The translations under genes were made by a program, and so were the position numbers. The notes under the pieces were generated by a model that saw nothing but the letters and a program-made list of their open reading frames with translations, was not told where the DNA came from and did not search any database. Shown in pieces: positions 1-7,486 of a stretch of 64,000 nucleotides of DNA (within the stretch, counting starts at the first letter, position 1; each line of letters begins with the position of its first letter). The stretch is taken from contig NZ_JAAIIG010000011.1 in NCBI RefSeq assembly GCF_012932375.1, forward strand, positions 1 to 64,000, read 5' to 3'. This stretch comes from Bifidobacterium olomucense. Its GTDB lineage: Bacteria; Actinomycetota; Actinomycetes; Actinomycetales; Bifidobacteriaceae.

Positions 1-263
1 TCGTATTTGATGACGCTCTGCCACGGCGTCTTCAAATGGAAGCCCGCGTCTTCGGAATGGCCGGCCAGACTGCCGCCCATGTTGCGGATGACCGCGACCT
101 CGCCCACGTCCACGGAGTACAGGCATGAGGGGATCAGCAGCAGCAATCCGATGAGGCCCGGAATGAGGCCGATGCCGGCCCCCTTGACGTTGTTGGACAG
201 CGCGACGCCGGTAATGACGGCGCTGAAGAGCAGCAGGACGATGGAGATAATAAACCAGATCAT
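1..263 (-). CDS. SPFH/band-7-like membrane protein, N-terminal part only
   Basis: The gene is cut by the window edge and only about 87 N-terminal residues are visible. They begin MIWFIISIVLLLFSAVITG, followed by a second hydrophobic stretch (GIGLIPGLIGLLLLIPSCLY) and then VDVGEVAVIRNMGG. Two membrane segments followed by a 'VxxGEVAVxxxxG' turn is how prohibitin/SPFH proteins often start, so this is probably a membrane-anchored SPFH protein. The start ATG (complement of 261-263) is preceded by AGGAACC, a usable ribosome binding site. The rest of the domain lies outside the window, so the family call is an inference from a short stretch. Confidence 0.6.
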   Translation of the reverse strand, partial: MIWFIISIVLLLFSAVITGVALSNNVKGAGIGLIPGLIGLLLLIPSCLYSVDVGEVAVIRNMGGSLAGHSEDAGFHLKTPWQSVIKY

Positions 264-360
264 GAGGGTTCCTTTCAGGAGTAAGGCCCTTTCCCTGCCG
301 TCGGTAGGCTTGAAGGTGCCAACCAAAACAATCCGCACGACAGCGGGGAAAGGAAGAATT

Positions 361-771
361 TCAATGCAGACACAACGAGAGGCGCTTAACGAAGCGCTCG
401 ATAATCTCCGCGTCGGAACCAGTAGCGCCGCGTGGCTCCGGGATCATGCAGAAAGCGAAGAGGTGAGGAAACTCGCCCGCGCCGTCCATTACATCGGTTT
501 CGGCGCTCAGCAGATCGCCCTCGACCTCACCGACCGAAACAAGACCAAGGACTTGTAGAAGGAACAAGGACACCGCGTCGAGCTGCGCCAGCAGCGCGCG
601 CCTGTCCAGCTTCTCCGAGATTCGCCTGTATTCGGAGTCTCCCAGCGCCTCGCGCACGGCAGCCTCCGAATACAGGGACGCTTTCATGCGCAGCATTCCG
701 GCGTCCTGAAGATTGTGCTGCAATGCCTCCAGAGAGGACAGCAATACGGGTTCGCGATCGGACTCGCTCAT
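361..771 (-). CDS. Small protein of unknown function, coupled to an upstream HTH gene
   Basis: A 136-residue acidic protein starting MSESDREPVLLSSLEAL. I do not recognise a family; it looks soluble and helical, with no membrane segment. Its ATG overlaps the TGA stop of the HTH gene at 768-1037 (ATGA overlap), so the two are almost certainly co-transcribed and translationally coupled. A regulator and a small unknown protein next to a tRNA scar fits a phage or integrative-element remnant, for example the partner of a toxin-antitoxin-like or repressor module. That role is inference from context. Confidence 0.55.
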   Translation of the reverse strand: MSESDREPVLLSSLEALQHNLQDAGMLRMKASLYSEAAVREALGDSEYRRISEKLDRRALLAQLDAVSLFLLQVLGLVSVGEVEGDLLSAETDVMDGAGEFPHLFAFCMIPEPRGATGSDAEIIERFVKRLSLCLH

Positions 772-1037
772 GCCGTCGCCTCTTCCGGTTGGGGGTTGTC
801 CACCGGCCACGGGTCAAGGGTTCGACCCATGAGGTAGTCAACACTGGTGTTGAAGAAGTCGGCGAGCGCCCGAAGCTCTTCCGGCATGAATTGCGTGCGG
901 CCGTGAATTTTGTGGCTGTACAGGGAATCACTCATTGCAGCGGCCTTGGCGACCTCGTTTTGCTTGAGGTGGCGCATGTTGCGCAGGTATTCAACTCGCT
1001 CGGCAGTGATTGAGTTTTGCTTATCAACTTGAGTCAT
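768..1037 (-). CDS. HTH (XRE/Cro-like) transcriptional regulator
   Basis: An 89-residue protein. The region VEYLRNMRHLKQNEVAKAAAMSDSLYSHKIHGRTQFMPEELRALADFFNTSVDYLMG has the layout of an XRE-type helix-turn-helix, including the typical ending 'LADFFNTSVDYLMGR'. I start it at MTQVDKQ because that ATG sits inside a palindromic operator-like sequence that is repeated at the start of the divergent HTH gene; an upstream in-frame ATG at 1058 is also possible. Its stop overlaps the start of the next gene on this strand. The pair of divergent small HTH genes resembles a repressor/Cro switch of a temperate element. Confidence 0.8.
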   Translation of the reverse strand: MTQVDKQNSITAERVEYLRNMRHLKQNEVAKAAAMSDSLYSHKIHGRTQFMPEELRALADFFNTSVDYLMGRTLDPWPVDNPQPEEATA

Positions 1038-1045
1038 GTTCAAGT
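1027..1045. promoter_or_regulatory. Operator-like inverted repeat over the start codon of the leftward HTH gene
   Basis: ACTTGAGTCATGTTCAAGT has 6-bp arms ACTTGA/TCAAGT around 7 bases, and the spacer contains the start codon of the leftward HTH gene. A closely matching copy lies at 1115-1129. The matching copies suggest binding sites for one or both HTH proteins. Confidence 0.45.
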
Positions 1046-1114
1046 ACAATAGTCCCATTCAAGCACATTCACATAATTCGGCGTGTTGCAATTTTTCAGA
1101 TATGGCTTACAATG

Positions 1115-1129
1115 TTGAATATGACTCAA
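1115..1129. promoter_or_regulatory. Operator-like inverted repeat over the start codon of the rightward HTH gene
   Basis: TTGAATATGACTCAA has arms TTGA/TCAA with the ATG of the rightward HTH gene in the 7-base spacer. On the coding strand it matches the copy at 1027-1045 as TTGAAYATGACTCAAGT, so both divergent genes begin with the same residues MTQV. Confidence 0.45.
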
Positions 1130-1492
1130 GTATTTGCGCCGCCGAGTGTGGCCCCTAAAACGGATCGTCAGGCGTTAGCCAACGACAACCTGAATATGTT
1201 CATGGCTGCCTCTGGCGCTAAACGCAAAGACCTTGCCGCCTACATCGGAAAAGACCCAGCGATGATTACCAACCTGCTCAAGGGGAAAAATCGCTGGTTC
1301 TATGAAGATATGCTTGCCGCCGCCGACTACTTTGGTATCTCCCTTGATACATTGCAGCGCGACGACCTTACGCCGTCGAAAGTTCGAGCAATCCTCGATG
1401 GAAAGAATGGAGGTTTATCAGTCGTCAACGTTGACGACTTCCGCTTAGGTGGCGGGGCATGGAAGGCCCCGGTCATGACTCTCGCGGCATAA
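1121..1492 (+). CDS. Small HTH-type DNA-binding protein
   Basis: A 123-residue protein starting MTQVFAPPSV; an ATG at 1112 (MLNMTQV) is an alternative start. The middle part MFMAASGAKRKDLAAYIGKDPAMITNLLKGKNRWFYEDMLAAADYFGISLDTL reads as an XRE-like helix-turn-helix with 'ITNLLKGKNRWFYEDMLAAADYFGISLDTL' in place of the usual 'ISRIERG...L..IADALGVSLDEL'. It is divergent from the HTH gene at 768-1037 and shares its start-site palindrome. It ends 8 bp before a tRNA fragment, which places it at the edge of an integrated element. Confidence 0.7.
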   Translation: MTQVFAPPSVAPKTDRQALANDNLNMFMAASGAKRKDLAAYIGKDPAMITNLLKGKNRWFYEDMLAAADYFGISLDTLQRDDLTPSKVRAILDGKNGGLSVVNVDDFRLGGGAWKAPVMTLAA

Positions 1493-1500
1493 CTTTTCGC

Positions 1501-1553
1501 CGCTCGGGATCATAACCCAGAGGTCCATGGTTCAAATCCATGCCCCGCTACCA
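1501..1553 (+). tRNA. 3' fragment of an initiator-type tRNA-Met, probable attachment-site scar
   Basis: The bases contain an anticodon-arm-like segment with CAT (TCGGG-ATCATAA-CCCAG), a perfect T-arm (CATGG-TTCAAAT-CCATG), a 3' acceptor strand CCCCGCT, a discriminator A and an encoded CCA ending at 1553. No matching D-arm or properly spaced 5' acceptor strand is present, so this is not an intact tRNA. A GCGGGGCATGGA run at 1452-1463 is a perfect 12-base inverse complement of 1537-1548, inside the preceding gene. A 3' tRNA end next to HTH genes is a classic att site of an integrated element. Confidence 0.7.
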
Positions 1554-1561
1554 ACCGAAAG

Positions 1562-1592
1562 GCCGGGAATCGCAAGGTTCTCGGCTTTTTTT
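1562..1592 (+). terminator. Rho-independent terminator after the tRNA fragment
   Basis: GCCGGGAA, loop TCGCAAGG, TTCTCGGC, then seven T. One G-T pair in an 8-bp stem. It lies 9 bp after the tRNA CCA, consistent with the tRNA end and its terminator having been kept together. Confidence 0.8.
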
Positions 1593-1663
1593 GTTACTCA
1601 GCCCACCCGGCGTCTACCCGGCACTGTCGCCGCCCCACCGGTTCCATCAGCCCCATCAGCCCT

Positions 1664-1776
1664 AACGTACGTTCTTTCAGAGAAGGCCTTGTCTTATCTG
1701 GAGAAACGTACGCTGACGGTCACTCAGCGTACGTTTCCCCAGATAAAACGGAATTTACTCTGGAAGAACGTACTCC
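1664..1776. repeat. Nested inverted repeat, GTACGCTGA hairpin family (copy 1)
   Basis: An inner hairpin has 23-bp arms at 1694-1716 and 1724-1746 with a single mismatch, around the loop CGGTCAC. An outer pair of arms at about 1667-1684 and 1755-1773 (GTACGTTCTT..CAGAG / CTCTGGAAGAACGTAC) encloses it. The outer motif and the inner GTACGCTGA-CGGTCAC-TCAGCGTAC core recur at 7388-7456. It fills the gap between the tRNA fragment and the LPXTG gene and has no coding content. Confidence 0.75.
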
Positions 1777-1827
1777 ACAGGCGTTCTGCCTCGGATCATA
1801 GGCACCATGCGCGGCAGAACCACGAAT

Positions 1828-3942
1828 CTACCGGCTGCGGCGTCTGACTATGGCGAGCATCGTTCCCCCTATGGCGAGCGCCACACTGGCCAGACCGGTG
1901 GCCGCGGTGGTATCGACACCGGTAAGAGGCAACGGAGACTGAGGCTCCTCCGGCTTTACCGGGGTTTCAGGTTTTTCCGGTTCGCAAGGCTCCTCGGGAC
2001 GCTCGGGTTCGCAAGGCTCTTCAGGTTCTTCCGGCTCACACGGCTCCTCCGGTTCGCACGGCTCCTCAGGTTCCTCAGGCTCGCACGGCTCCTCAGGTTC
2101 GCACGGCTCCTCCGGCTCTTCCGGCTCGCACGGTTCCTCGGGTTCACATGGCTCACACGGCTCGGTCACTCGGGTCCGTTCCCACGCATCGTCGTACCGA
2201 CTCGCCGCCGGCGCAACCCGATCATCTCCTTTGAATTCCCATACGAACACGTACCAGCCATGGTTTTCGGCGATGATCGTCATCGGATCGCCGTGCGCGT
2301 CCGGCGATCCGGCACCGATGGAAAACGTGCCGTTCGTGGCCGGAATATCCCACTCGACGACCTTGCGATGGTTCTCATCCGGGGCCGGCACAGCGGCACC
2401 TGTGGGCTTGTACGCATCGTCATTGGCGGGATCATTCGGATCTCCGGACCACCACACACTCACCTGCGCATACTTGCGGTCCGCACCGAATCCATAAGCC
2501 GCGTTACCGGTGAACTCGCCGTGATCGGATGGGAAGCCCGTCACGGTGATGGTGTCACTCAATTCCGAACCGACTTCAGCGGAATGCTCGGTTACCGTGG
2601 ACTTGACCGTCACCCTGTCCCGCGCCACGTTGCTTTCGGCGGCCTCCAGGAAGGCACTCGACCAGTCCCCGGTCAAGTACCCTTTTGTCTGATCGCTCTG
2701 GTCCGCTCGGCGAATCACCCACACCCATGTGCCGAATCTGCTGCCCTGATGTGTCAGATACGGGGTGCTGCCGTCGGGAGCGGTCATGGCCTGCGCATGC
2801 ACGCGCTGATTTGGTCCGGTGAATGTCGCCGTACCATACGCCACCGGTTTATGGCCGGCCATGGCCAGCCGCGCAAGGAAATCATCGGCGCTTTCCTGTG
2901 TTTTCGGAGCGACGATACCGCCCAGCGTATGACGGGCGATCCCGTCGAAGTAATATCCGCGCGCCTTGACCTCCATATCGGTTACCCACCTGCTGTCTTG
3001 ATCGGCCAAGCCACTGGTCACGTCGTCGAATACCGGCGAGCCGACGTCAAGCACCTTGTTTGACACCGTAGTGGATACGGACGGCGCGAAATCCTTGCGC
3101 ACACGGAATGTGATCGAAGATCCGCCATCCACACTGATCGAATCGAAGGCGATCATGTCTTGCGTACTGTCCATCACATGCATCTGCGGACGCTTGTACG
3201 TGGTGGTGACGCTCACCTCACCCCGGCCGGTCGCGTTCCATGCCAATTCAACCGGCCCGGCCGCGGACGTTCCCGAATACTCAGTGCTGCCATTGGCGAA
3301 TCGGCCAGGCCCGTGCAATGTGGCGGTGAACGGTATGCCGGCTACCGGCTTGCCCTGATAGTCCACCACGCTTACCTTGACCTTGCCGCTGCGCATCGCC
3401 TCGGCGTCAATGCGTTCCACCACCGTGCCGGCGGCCACTTTGCCGGCGGATTCATCCCAAATCTGCGCCGCACGAGTCACGACGGTCGGATAATGACGGC
3501 GAATCACCTCCATCTGACGCGCCCAGTCCTCGTCATCCCTGCCGAAACGGTCCTGCACCACGATGGCGATCGCGGCATGGGTTCGCGCGTCGGTTTCACG
3601 GTATCGCTCAAGAATCCACGCCATACGCTGTGTGTTCTCGTCGTTCTTCACCACGGTGGTCGGGCCAAGTAGATAGTCGGTCAACTTACCGGCCTCGATG
3701 CAGTAGTATTTGTTGCCGTTATCGTCCATGGCGACCGCCCCTAGGTAATAATCCCGGTTGTCATAAGGGAAAGTCACTCGATGCCGGGCATCCGTCTGGT
3801 CCAACGTTGCGGCGTGTGCGGTGAACGACAACGAACACACCACACCGATCATCGTGACCAGACCTATCACCATGGTGATTACAGCCATAACCGTTCTGTG
3901 CCATGCCGTCGCCCGCTTTGCATTCATATCCCCTACCATCAT
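1828..3942 (-). CDS. LPXTG-anchored surface protein with a Cys/Pro/Glu stalk
   Basis: A 704-residue secreted wall-anchored protein. It starts at MMVGDMNAKR, after GGAAAGGACCA. A signal peptide runs to about residue 43 (hydrophobic MAVITMVIGLVTMIGVVCSL, ending FTAHAA). A region resembling a thioester (TQXA-type) surface domain follows, with KYYCIEAG and, later, RTHAAIAIVVQD, where the usual Gln of the T-Q-x-A motif is His. Then come beta-rich modules such as VTEHSAEVGSELSDTITVTG, as in Gram-positive surface proteins. The stalk is made of CEPEEP and CEPEEPEEP units with nine Cys. The C-terminus has the sortase signal LPLTG, a hydrophobic segment and RRRSR. Likely role: adhesion to host or substrate, inferred from architecture. 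Confidence 0.85.
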   Translation of the reverse strand: MMVGDMNAKRATAWHRTVMAVITMVIGLVTMIGVVCSLSFTAHAATLDQTDARHRVTFPYDNRDYYLGAVAMDDNGNKYYCIEAGKLTDYLLGPTTVVKNDENTQRMAWILERYRETDARTHAAIAIVVQDRFGRDDEDWARQMEVIRRHYPTVVTRAAQIWDESAGKVAAGTVVERIDAEAMRSGKVKVSVVDYQGKPVAGIPFTATLHGPGRFANGSTEYSGTSAAGPVELAWNATGRGEVSVTTTYKRPQMHVMDSTQDMIAFDSISVDGGSSITFRVRKDFAPSVSTTVSNKVLDVGSPVFDDVTSGLADQDSRWVTDMEVKARGYYFDGIARHTLGGIVAPKTQESADDFLARLAMAGHKPVAYGTATFTGPNQRVHAQAMTAPDGSTPYLTHQGSRFGTWVWVIRRADQSDQTKGYLTGDWSSAFLEAAESNVARDRVTVKSTVTEHSAEVGSELSDTITVTGFPSDHGEFTGNAAYGFGADRKYAQVSVWWSGDPNDPANDDAYKPTGAAVPAPDENHRKVVEWDIPATNGTFSIGAGSPDAHGDPMTIIAENHGWYVFVWEFKGDDRVAPAASRYDDAWERTRVTEPCEPCEPEEPCEPEEPEEPCEPEEPCEPEEPEEPCEPEEPCEPEEPEEPCEPERPEEPCEPEKPETPVKPEEPQSPLPLTGVDTTAATGLASVALAIGGTMLAIVRRRSR

Positions 3943-4114
3943 TGGTCCTTTCCTTGATTCCGACCGCTCGCGAACGCAAGCCGACGAGTGTATCCGGCCC
4001 TTGCCGTCCCTGCGCACTTCGATGTGCTCAGGTAGGGCTCGATCATGGCAGATTTCCCACGCGCATCACCCGGTTTTCGACCAATGTGGTTCGAGCTTGC
4101 CGATTATCGGCGAG

Positions 4115-4197
4115 TTGTGGATAACTCAGCGCCCGATTGCCGGACAGTTATCCACTTCATGCCGATTCCAGAAGGTTTACATGGAAGTTATCCACAA
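4115..4197. promoter_or_regulatory. Cluster of three DnaA-box-like 9-mers upstream of glgE
   Basis: TGTGGATAA at 4116-4124 and TTATCCACA at 4188-4196 are perfect DnaA-box consensus 9-mers in opposite orientations. TTATCCACT at 4148-4156 differs at the last base. The 294-bp gap between the divergent LPXTG and glgE genes contains no recognisable gene. There is no dnaA, dnaN or rpmH nearby, so this is more likely a DnaA-regulated promoter or titration site than oriC. Confidence 0.55.
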
Positions 4198-4236
4198 TCC
4201 ACCTGATTGGCACAAATCCCTCTAGAATGAGCAGGT

Positions 4237-6498
4237 ATGGAAGAAGTACAACAAAGCGCGATTACGCGCAGCCATACCAATACCAATAATTCCTCAGCCA
4301 CCAAGGCTCCCAAGGCATCGAAGTCAAAGGCGACTTCCTCCGCGAAAACGTCTAAATCCACTCGCCGTCCCCGTCTCAGCGCCGAAGCCGCACGCACGGC
4401 CAAGGCCCTCGAAGGACTGGCGTTCGAAGCTCCGGCCCCGGTCATCGAGGCGAGCGAGCCCGGTCAGTTCGGCCGCATCAACGTCATGGACGTCACGCCG
4501 GCTGAGGAGCGCGGCATCTATCCTGCGCGTGTGGAACTCGGCGAACCGTTCAAGGTGACCGCTCAGGTGTTCATCGAAGGCCGCACCAAGGTGGGTGCCA
4601 CCGCCATCGTGCGCAATCCGCGCGGCAAGGAGATGCTGCGTCTGCCGATGACCTGCACCAACCCCGGCCTGGACCGCTGGGAGGTCATGCTCAAGTGCGG
4701 CGATCACAGCGACTTGAAGCCGTGGGAGGACGGCTATGCTGCGGTCAAACGTCAGCTGGGCATCTGGACCGTGACCGTCGAAGGTTGGGAAGACACCTAC
4801 CGTTCTTGGCTGCATGACGCACGCATCAAGGTGCAGGTCAAGGATGATATGGACAACGCGCTGAATTCCGGTGCCGAACTGCTGGCGCGCTGGGCGCTGA
4901 CCAAAGACGCAGGCCTGAGCGCCAAAGACCGCAAGACGCTGGAGAAGGCCGCTGAGACCATGGCCGATGAATCCTTGAGCGCCGAAGATCGTCTCGCCGC
5001 CGGCGACAATGACGAAATCGCCGCACTGCACGTGGCCCATCCGCTGCGCGACGGCGTCTCACCCAGCCAGCCGCAGCGTTTCAAGGTGGAGCGTCCGAAG
5101 TCCAGCTTCGCCGCCTGGTATCAGTTCTTCCCGCGTTCCGAAGGCGCAACTGTCGATCCGGAAACCGGCAAGATCGTGCAGGGCACACTTCGCACTTCGA
5201 TGGCCGGCCTTGAGCGCGCCGCCGCGGAAGGTTTCGACATCGTCTATTTGCCGCCGATCTTCCCGATTGGCGTGACCAACCGTAAGGGCCGCAACAATTC
5301 GCTGATCGCCGGTCCGGACGATCCGGGCTCCCCGTTCGGCATCGGTTCCGAACTGGGTGGTCATGACACTGTTGATCCGCTGCTGGGCACTATGGATGAT
5401 TTCAAGGCCCTGACCGCCCGCGCCCACGAGCTGGGACTGGAAATCGCTCTTGACTTCGCCCTGCAGTGCTCGCCTGACCATCCGTGGGTCAAGCAGCATC
5501 CGGAATGGTTCCGTCACAAGCCGGACGGCACCATCGCTTTCGCCGAGAACCCGCCGAAGAAGTATCAGGACATCTACCCGATCGACTTCAACGCCGATAT
5601 GCCGGGCATCGAAAAGGAGGTCGAACGCATTCTGAACCTCTGGATTGAGGCGGGCGTGACCATCTTCCGCATCGACAACCCCCACACCAAGCCGGTCCGG
5701 TTCTGGCAGGATGTGATCGCCGCGGTGACCAAGAAGCATCCGGAGATCCTGTTCCTGGCCGAAGCGTTCACCCGCCCGGGCATGATGCGCGCACTGAGCT
5801 ACGTGGGCTTCACGCAGTCGCACTGCTACTTCCCGTGGCGCAACACCAAGGAGGAGCTGGCCGAATACCTGCCTGTCACCAATGGCGACGACGGTTACTA
5901 TCAGCACAACACGTTCTGGCCCACCACCCCGGACATCCTCACCGCCTACGTGCGCGACAACGGCATCGCCGGCCATTGCGTGCGTGCGGTACTCGCCGCC
6001 ATGGGCTCCCCGAGCTGGGGCATCTACAACGGCTTCGAACTGATCGAGAACAAGCAGCGTCCCGGTTTCGAGGAGCAGATCGACAACGAGAAGTACGAGG
6101 TCAAGGTCCGCGATTGGTCCAAGGCCGAGCGTTACGGCGTGGCCAAGATGCTTACCACGCTCAACAAGATTCGTCGTGAGCATCCGGCCGCCCTCAGCTA
6201 TCACAACCTGACGGTCCTGCCCACTTCCGACCCGAATATTCTGGCCTTCATGCGTCGCACGCCGGCCGAACTGACGGGCACCGGCCAGGCGGACACGTTG
6301 ATCGTGGTGGTCAACCTCGACGGCCATAACGCGCATCAGTCCACCGTGCACATCGAGCTTGGCAAGCTGGGCCTGCCCACCGACCGACCGCTCAACGTGC
6401 GCGATGAGCTCACTGGCCGCGAATTCCAGTGGGGTTGGGACAACTTCGTCTCGCTCGCCCCATGGGCCGACGTGGCGCATATCCTCACCGTGCAGTGA
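4237..6498 (+). CDS. glgE: Alpha-1,4-glucan:maltose-1-phosphate maltosyltransferase GlgE
   Basis: A 753-residue GH13 enzyme that transfers maltosyl units from maltose-1-phosphate onto alpha-glucan; it is cytoplasmic. It has the family N-terminal domain (INVMDVTPAEERGIYPARVELGEPF), then the (beta/alpha)8 barrel starting SSFAAWYQFFPRS. GlgE-specific segments are visible: LPPIFPIGVTNRKGRNN, ALDFALQCSPDHPWV, and KKYQDIYPIDF. The likely nucleophile is Asp480 in FRIDNPHTKP and the acid/base Glu509 in FLAEAFTRP; their 29-residue spacing is as in characterised GlgE. The first 60 residues are a low-complexity Lys/Ser/Thr tail, longer than in many homologues. No strong ribosome binding site precedes the ATG. 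It ends 66 bp before ppa. Confidence 0.93.
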   Translation: MEEVQQSAITRSHTNTNNSSATKAPKASKSKATSSAKTSKSTRRPRLSAEAARTAKALEGLAFEAPAPVIEASEPGQFGRINVMDVTPAEERGIYPARVELGEPFKVTAQVFIEGRTKVGATAIVRNPRGKEMLRLPMTCTNPGLDRWEVMLKCGDHSDLKPWEDGYAAVKRQLGIWTVTVEGWEDTYRSWLHDARIKVQVKDDMDNALNSGAELLARWALTKDAGLSAKDRKTLEKAAETMADESLSAEDRLAAGDNDEIAALHVAHPLRDGVSPSQPQRFKVERPKSSFAAWYQFFPRSEGATVDPETGKIVQGTLRTSMAGLERAAAEGFDIVYLPPIFPIGVTNRKGRNNSLIAGPDDPGSPFGIGSELGGHDTVDPLLGTMDDFKALTARAHELGLEIALDFALQCSPDHPWVKQHPEWFRHKPDGTIAFAENPPKKYQDIYPIDFNADMPGIEKEVERILNLWIEAGVTIFRIDNPHTKPVRFWQDVIAAVTKKHPEILFLAEAFTRPGMMRALSYVGFTQSHCYFPWRNTKEELAEYLPVTNGDDGYYQHNTFWPTTPDILTAYVRDNGIAGHCVRAVLAAMGSPSWGIYNGFELIENKQRPGFEEQIDNEKYEVKVRDWSKAERYGVAKMLTTLNKIRREHPAALSYHNLTVLPTSDPNILAFMRRTPAELTGTGQADTLIVVVNLDGHNAHQSTVHIELGKLGLPTDRPLNVRDELTGREFQWGWDNFVSLAPWADVAHILTVQ

Positions 6499-6564
6499 GT
6501 TTTGCGCCCGTTCGGTAGTAGTGTGTGTAACGAATAACTTGCCGATTCCCTAAGGAGAAAAACA

Positions 6565-7059
6565 ATGGCAGAAACCTTCAATGTCGTGGTCGAGATTCCG
6601 CGCGGCTCCAAGAACAAGTACGAAGTGGATCAGGAGACCGGTCGCGTGTTCCTGGACCGCGAGCTGTTCACCGCCATGGGCTACCCGGATGACTATGGCT
6701 ACATCGAGGGCACCCTGGGCGAGGACGGCGATCCGCTGGACGCCCTCGTGATGGTCAAGAACTCCGTGTTCCCGGGCTGCGTCATCGAGTGCCGCGCCGT
6801 TGGTCTGTACCACATGGAAGACGAAGAGGGCGGCGACGACAAGGTGCTGTGCGTGCCGGCCGATGTCCGCTACGACGGCATCAAGGACGTCAAGGATGTC
6901 AACGAGTACCACCTCGCTGAGATCAAGCACTTCTTCGAGCAGTACAAGGCTCTGGAGCCCGGCAAGGAAGTCAAGCCCGGCGACTACTGGACCGGTGCGG
7001 ACGTGGCCGAGAAGGAAATCAAGGAAGCGCGCGAGCGTCTGGCTGAGGCGTCTAAGTGA
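6565..7059 (+). CDS. ppa: Inorganic pyrophosphatase (family I)
   Basis: A 164-residue cytoplasmic enzyme that hydrolyses pyrophosphate to two phosphates and so drives biosynthetic reactions forward. The start has a good ribosome binding site (AAGGAGAAAAACA). Family I motifs are present: VVVEIPRGSKNKYEVD, MGYPDDYGYIEGTLGEDGDPLDALVM with the metal-binding Asp residues, and DVRYDGIKDVKDV. Length is normal. Its last codons form one arm of a palindrome and a second, diverged copy of the 3' end lies 236 bp downstream, before the terminator. Confidence 0.95.
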   Translation: MAETFNVVVEIPRGSKNKYEVDQETGRVFLDRELFTAMGYPDDYGYIEGTLGEDGDPLDALVMVKNSVFPGCVIECRAVGLYHMEDEEGGDDKVLCVPADVRYDGIKDVKDVNEYHLAEIKHFFEQYKALEPGKEVKPGDYWTGADVAEKEIKEARERLAEASK

Positions 7060-7295
7060 CAGTCCAGTGGACTGTCACTAGCCGAAGTGAGCGGCTATGC
7101 CGCGAAGGCGCGCGAAGCGCGCAGGCGAAGTGATTTCCGTCAGGACAGTCCAGTGGACTGTCCGCGGCCACGTGCGAGGATGCGACAGCATCCGAGCCAA
7201 TATTGAGCCGGCCGCAGGCCGTCCATAATTGCAGGACCGTCGCCGAAAAGGAAATCGTCGAAGCGCGCGAACGTCTCTCTGAGGCGTCTAAGTGA
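7055..7295 (+). repeat. Gene-end-duplicating element 1 (after ppa)
   Basis: The ppa stop lies in a 12-bp-arm palindrome (7055-7079, AGTGACAGTCCA/TGGACTGTCACT). A GC-rich core follows with several small stems, a second GTCCAGTGGAC palindrome near 7150, and ATATTGAGCC...GTCCATAATTGCAGG. It ends with a second ppa 3' end at 7234-7295. The last 45 bases differ from the original at six positions and encode EIVEARERLSEASK then stop, against EIKEARERLAEASK in ppa. The ppa terminator lies beyond it. Confidence 0.8.
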
Positions 7296-7321
7296 TCACT
7301 TCGCTGAACTAGCAACAAGCT

Positions 7322-7367
7322 GACGAAAAGGGGGAGCGTCCCACACCCGGGACGCTCCCCTTTTCGT
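7322..7367 (+). terminator. Terminator of ppa, displaced by the inserted element
   Basis: A strong stem (ACGAAAAGGGG-AGCGTCCC / GGGACGCTCCCCTTTTCGT) with a short CACACCC loop. It follows the second copy of the ppa 3' end, which is where the terminator would sit if the intervening 236 bp were a later insertion. Confidence 0.75.
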
Positions 7368-7387
7368 GTCATCTGCCGGTCGCCCAG

Positions 7388-7456
7388 CGTACGTTCTTCC
7401 AGAGAGAATTCCTCCATTTGCGCAAAAAAGGTACGCTGACGGTCACTCAGCGTACC
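7388..7456. repeat. GTACGCTGA hairpin family (copy 2)
   Basis: GTACGTTCTTCCAGAGAGAA near 7389 matches the outer arm of the 1664-1776 element. A perfect hairpin GGTACGCTGA-CGGTCAC-TCAGCGTACC (7430-7456) repeats its inner core, including the identical 7-base loop. The second outer arm is missing here. Confidence 0.7.
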
Positions 7457-7486
7457 ATTTTCCGCAACGCACGAGTTTCGGCTCCC

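Noticed and set aside
1501-1553. Complete initiator tRNA gene.
   Set aside because: The T-arm and acceptor are right, but there is no D-arm or properly spaced 5' acceptor strand and the anticodon stem has a mismatch.
1956-2156. CRISPR-like repetitive block in the LPXTG gene.
   Set aside because: The repeat units are codons for CEPEEP, without unique spacers, and are part of a surface-protein stalk.
4115-4197. Chromosomal origin of replication.
   Set aside because: Only three boxes, no AT-rich unwinding region, and no dnaA, dnaN, rpmH or parAB nearby.
7055-7079. Simple Rho-independent terminator of ppa.
   Set aside because: The palindrome has no T tract, includes the stop codon, and a better terminator follows at 7322-7367 after the duplicated gene end.
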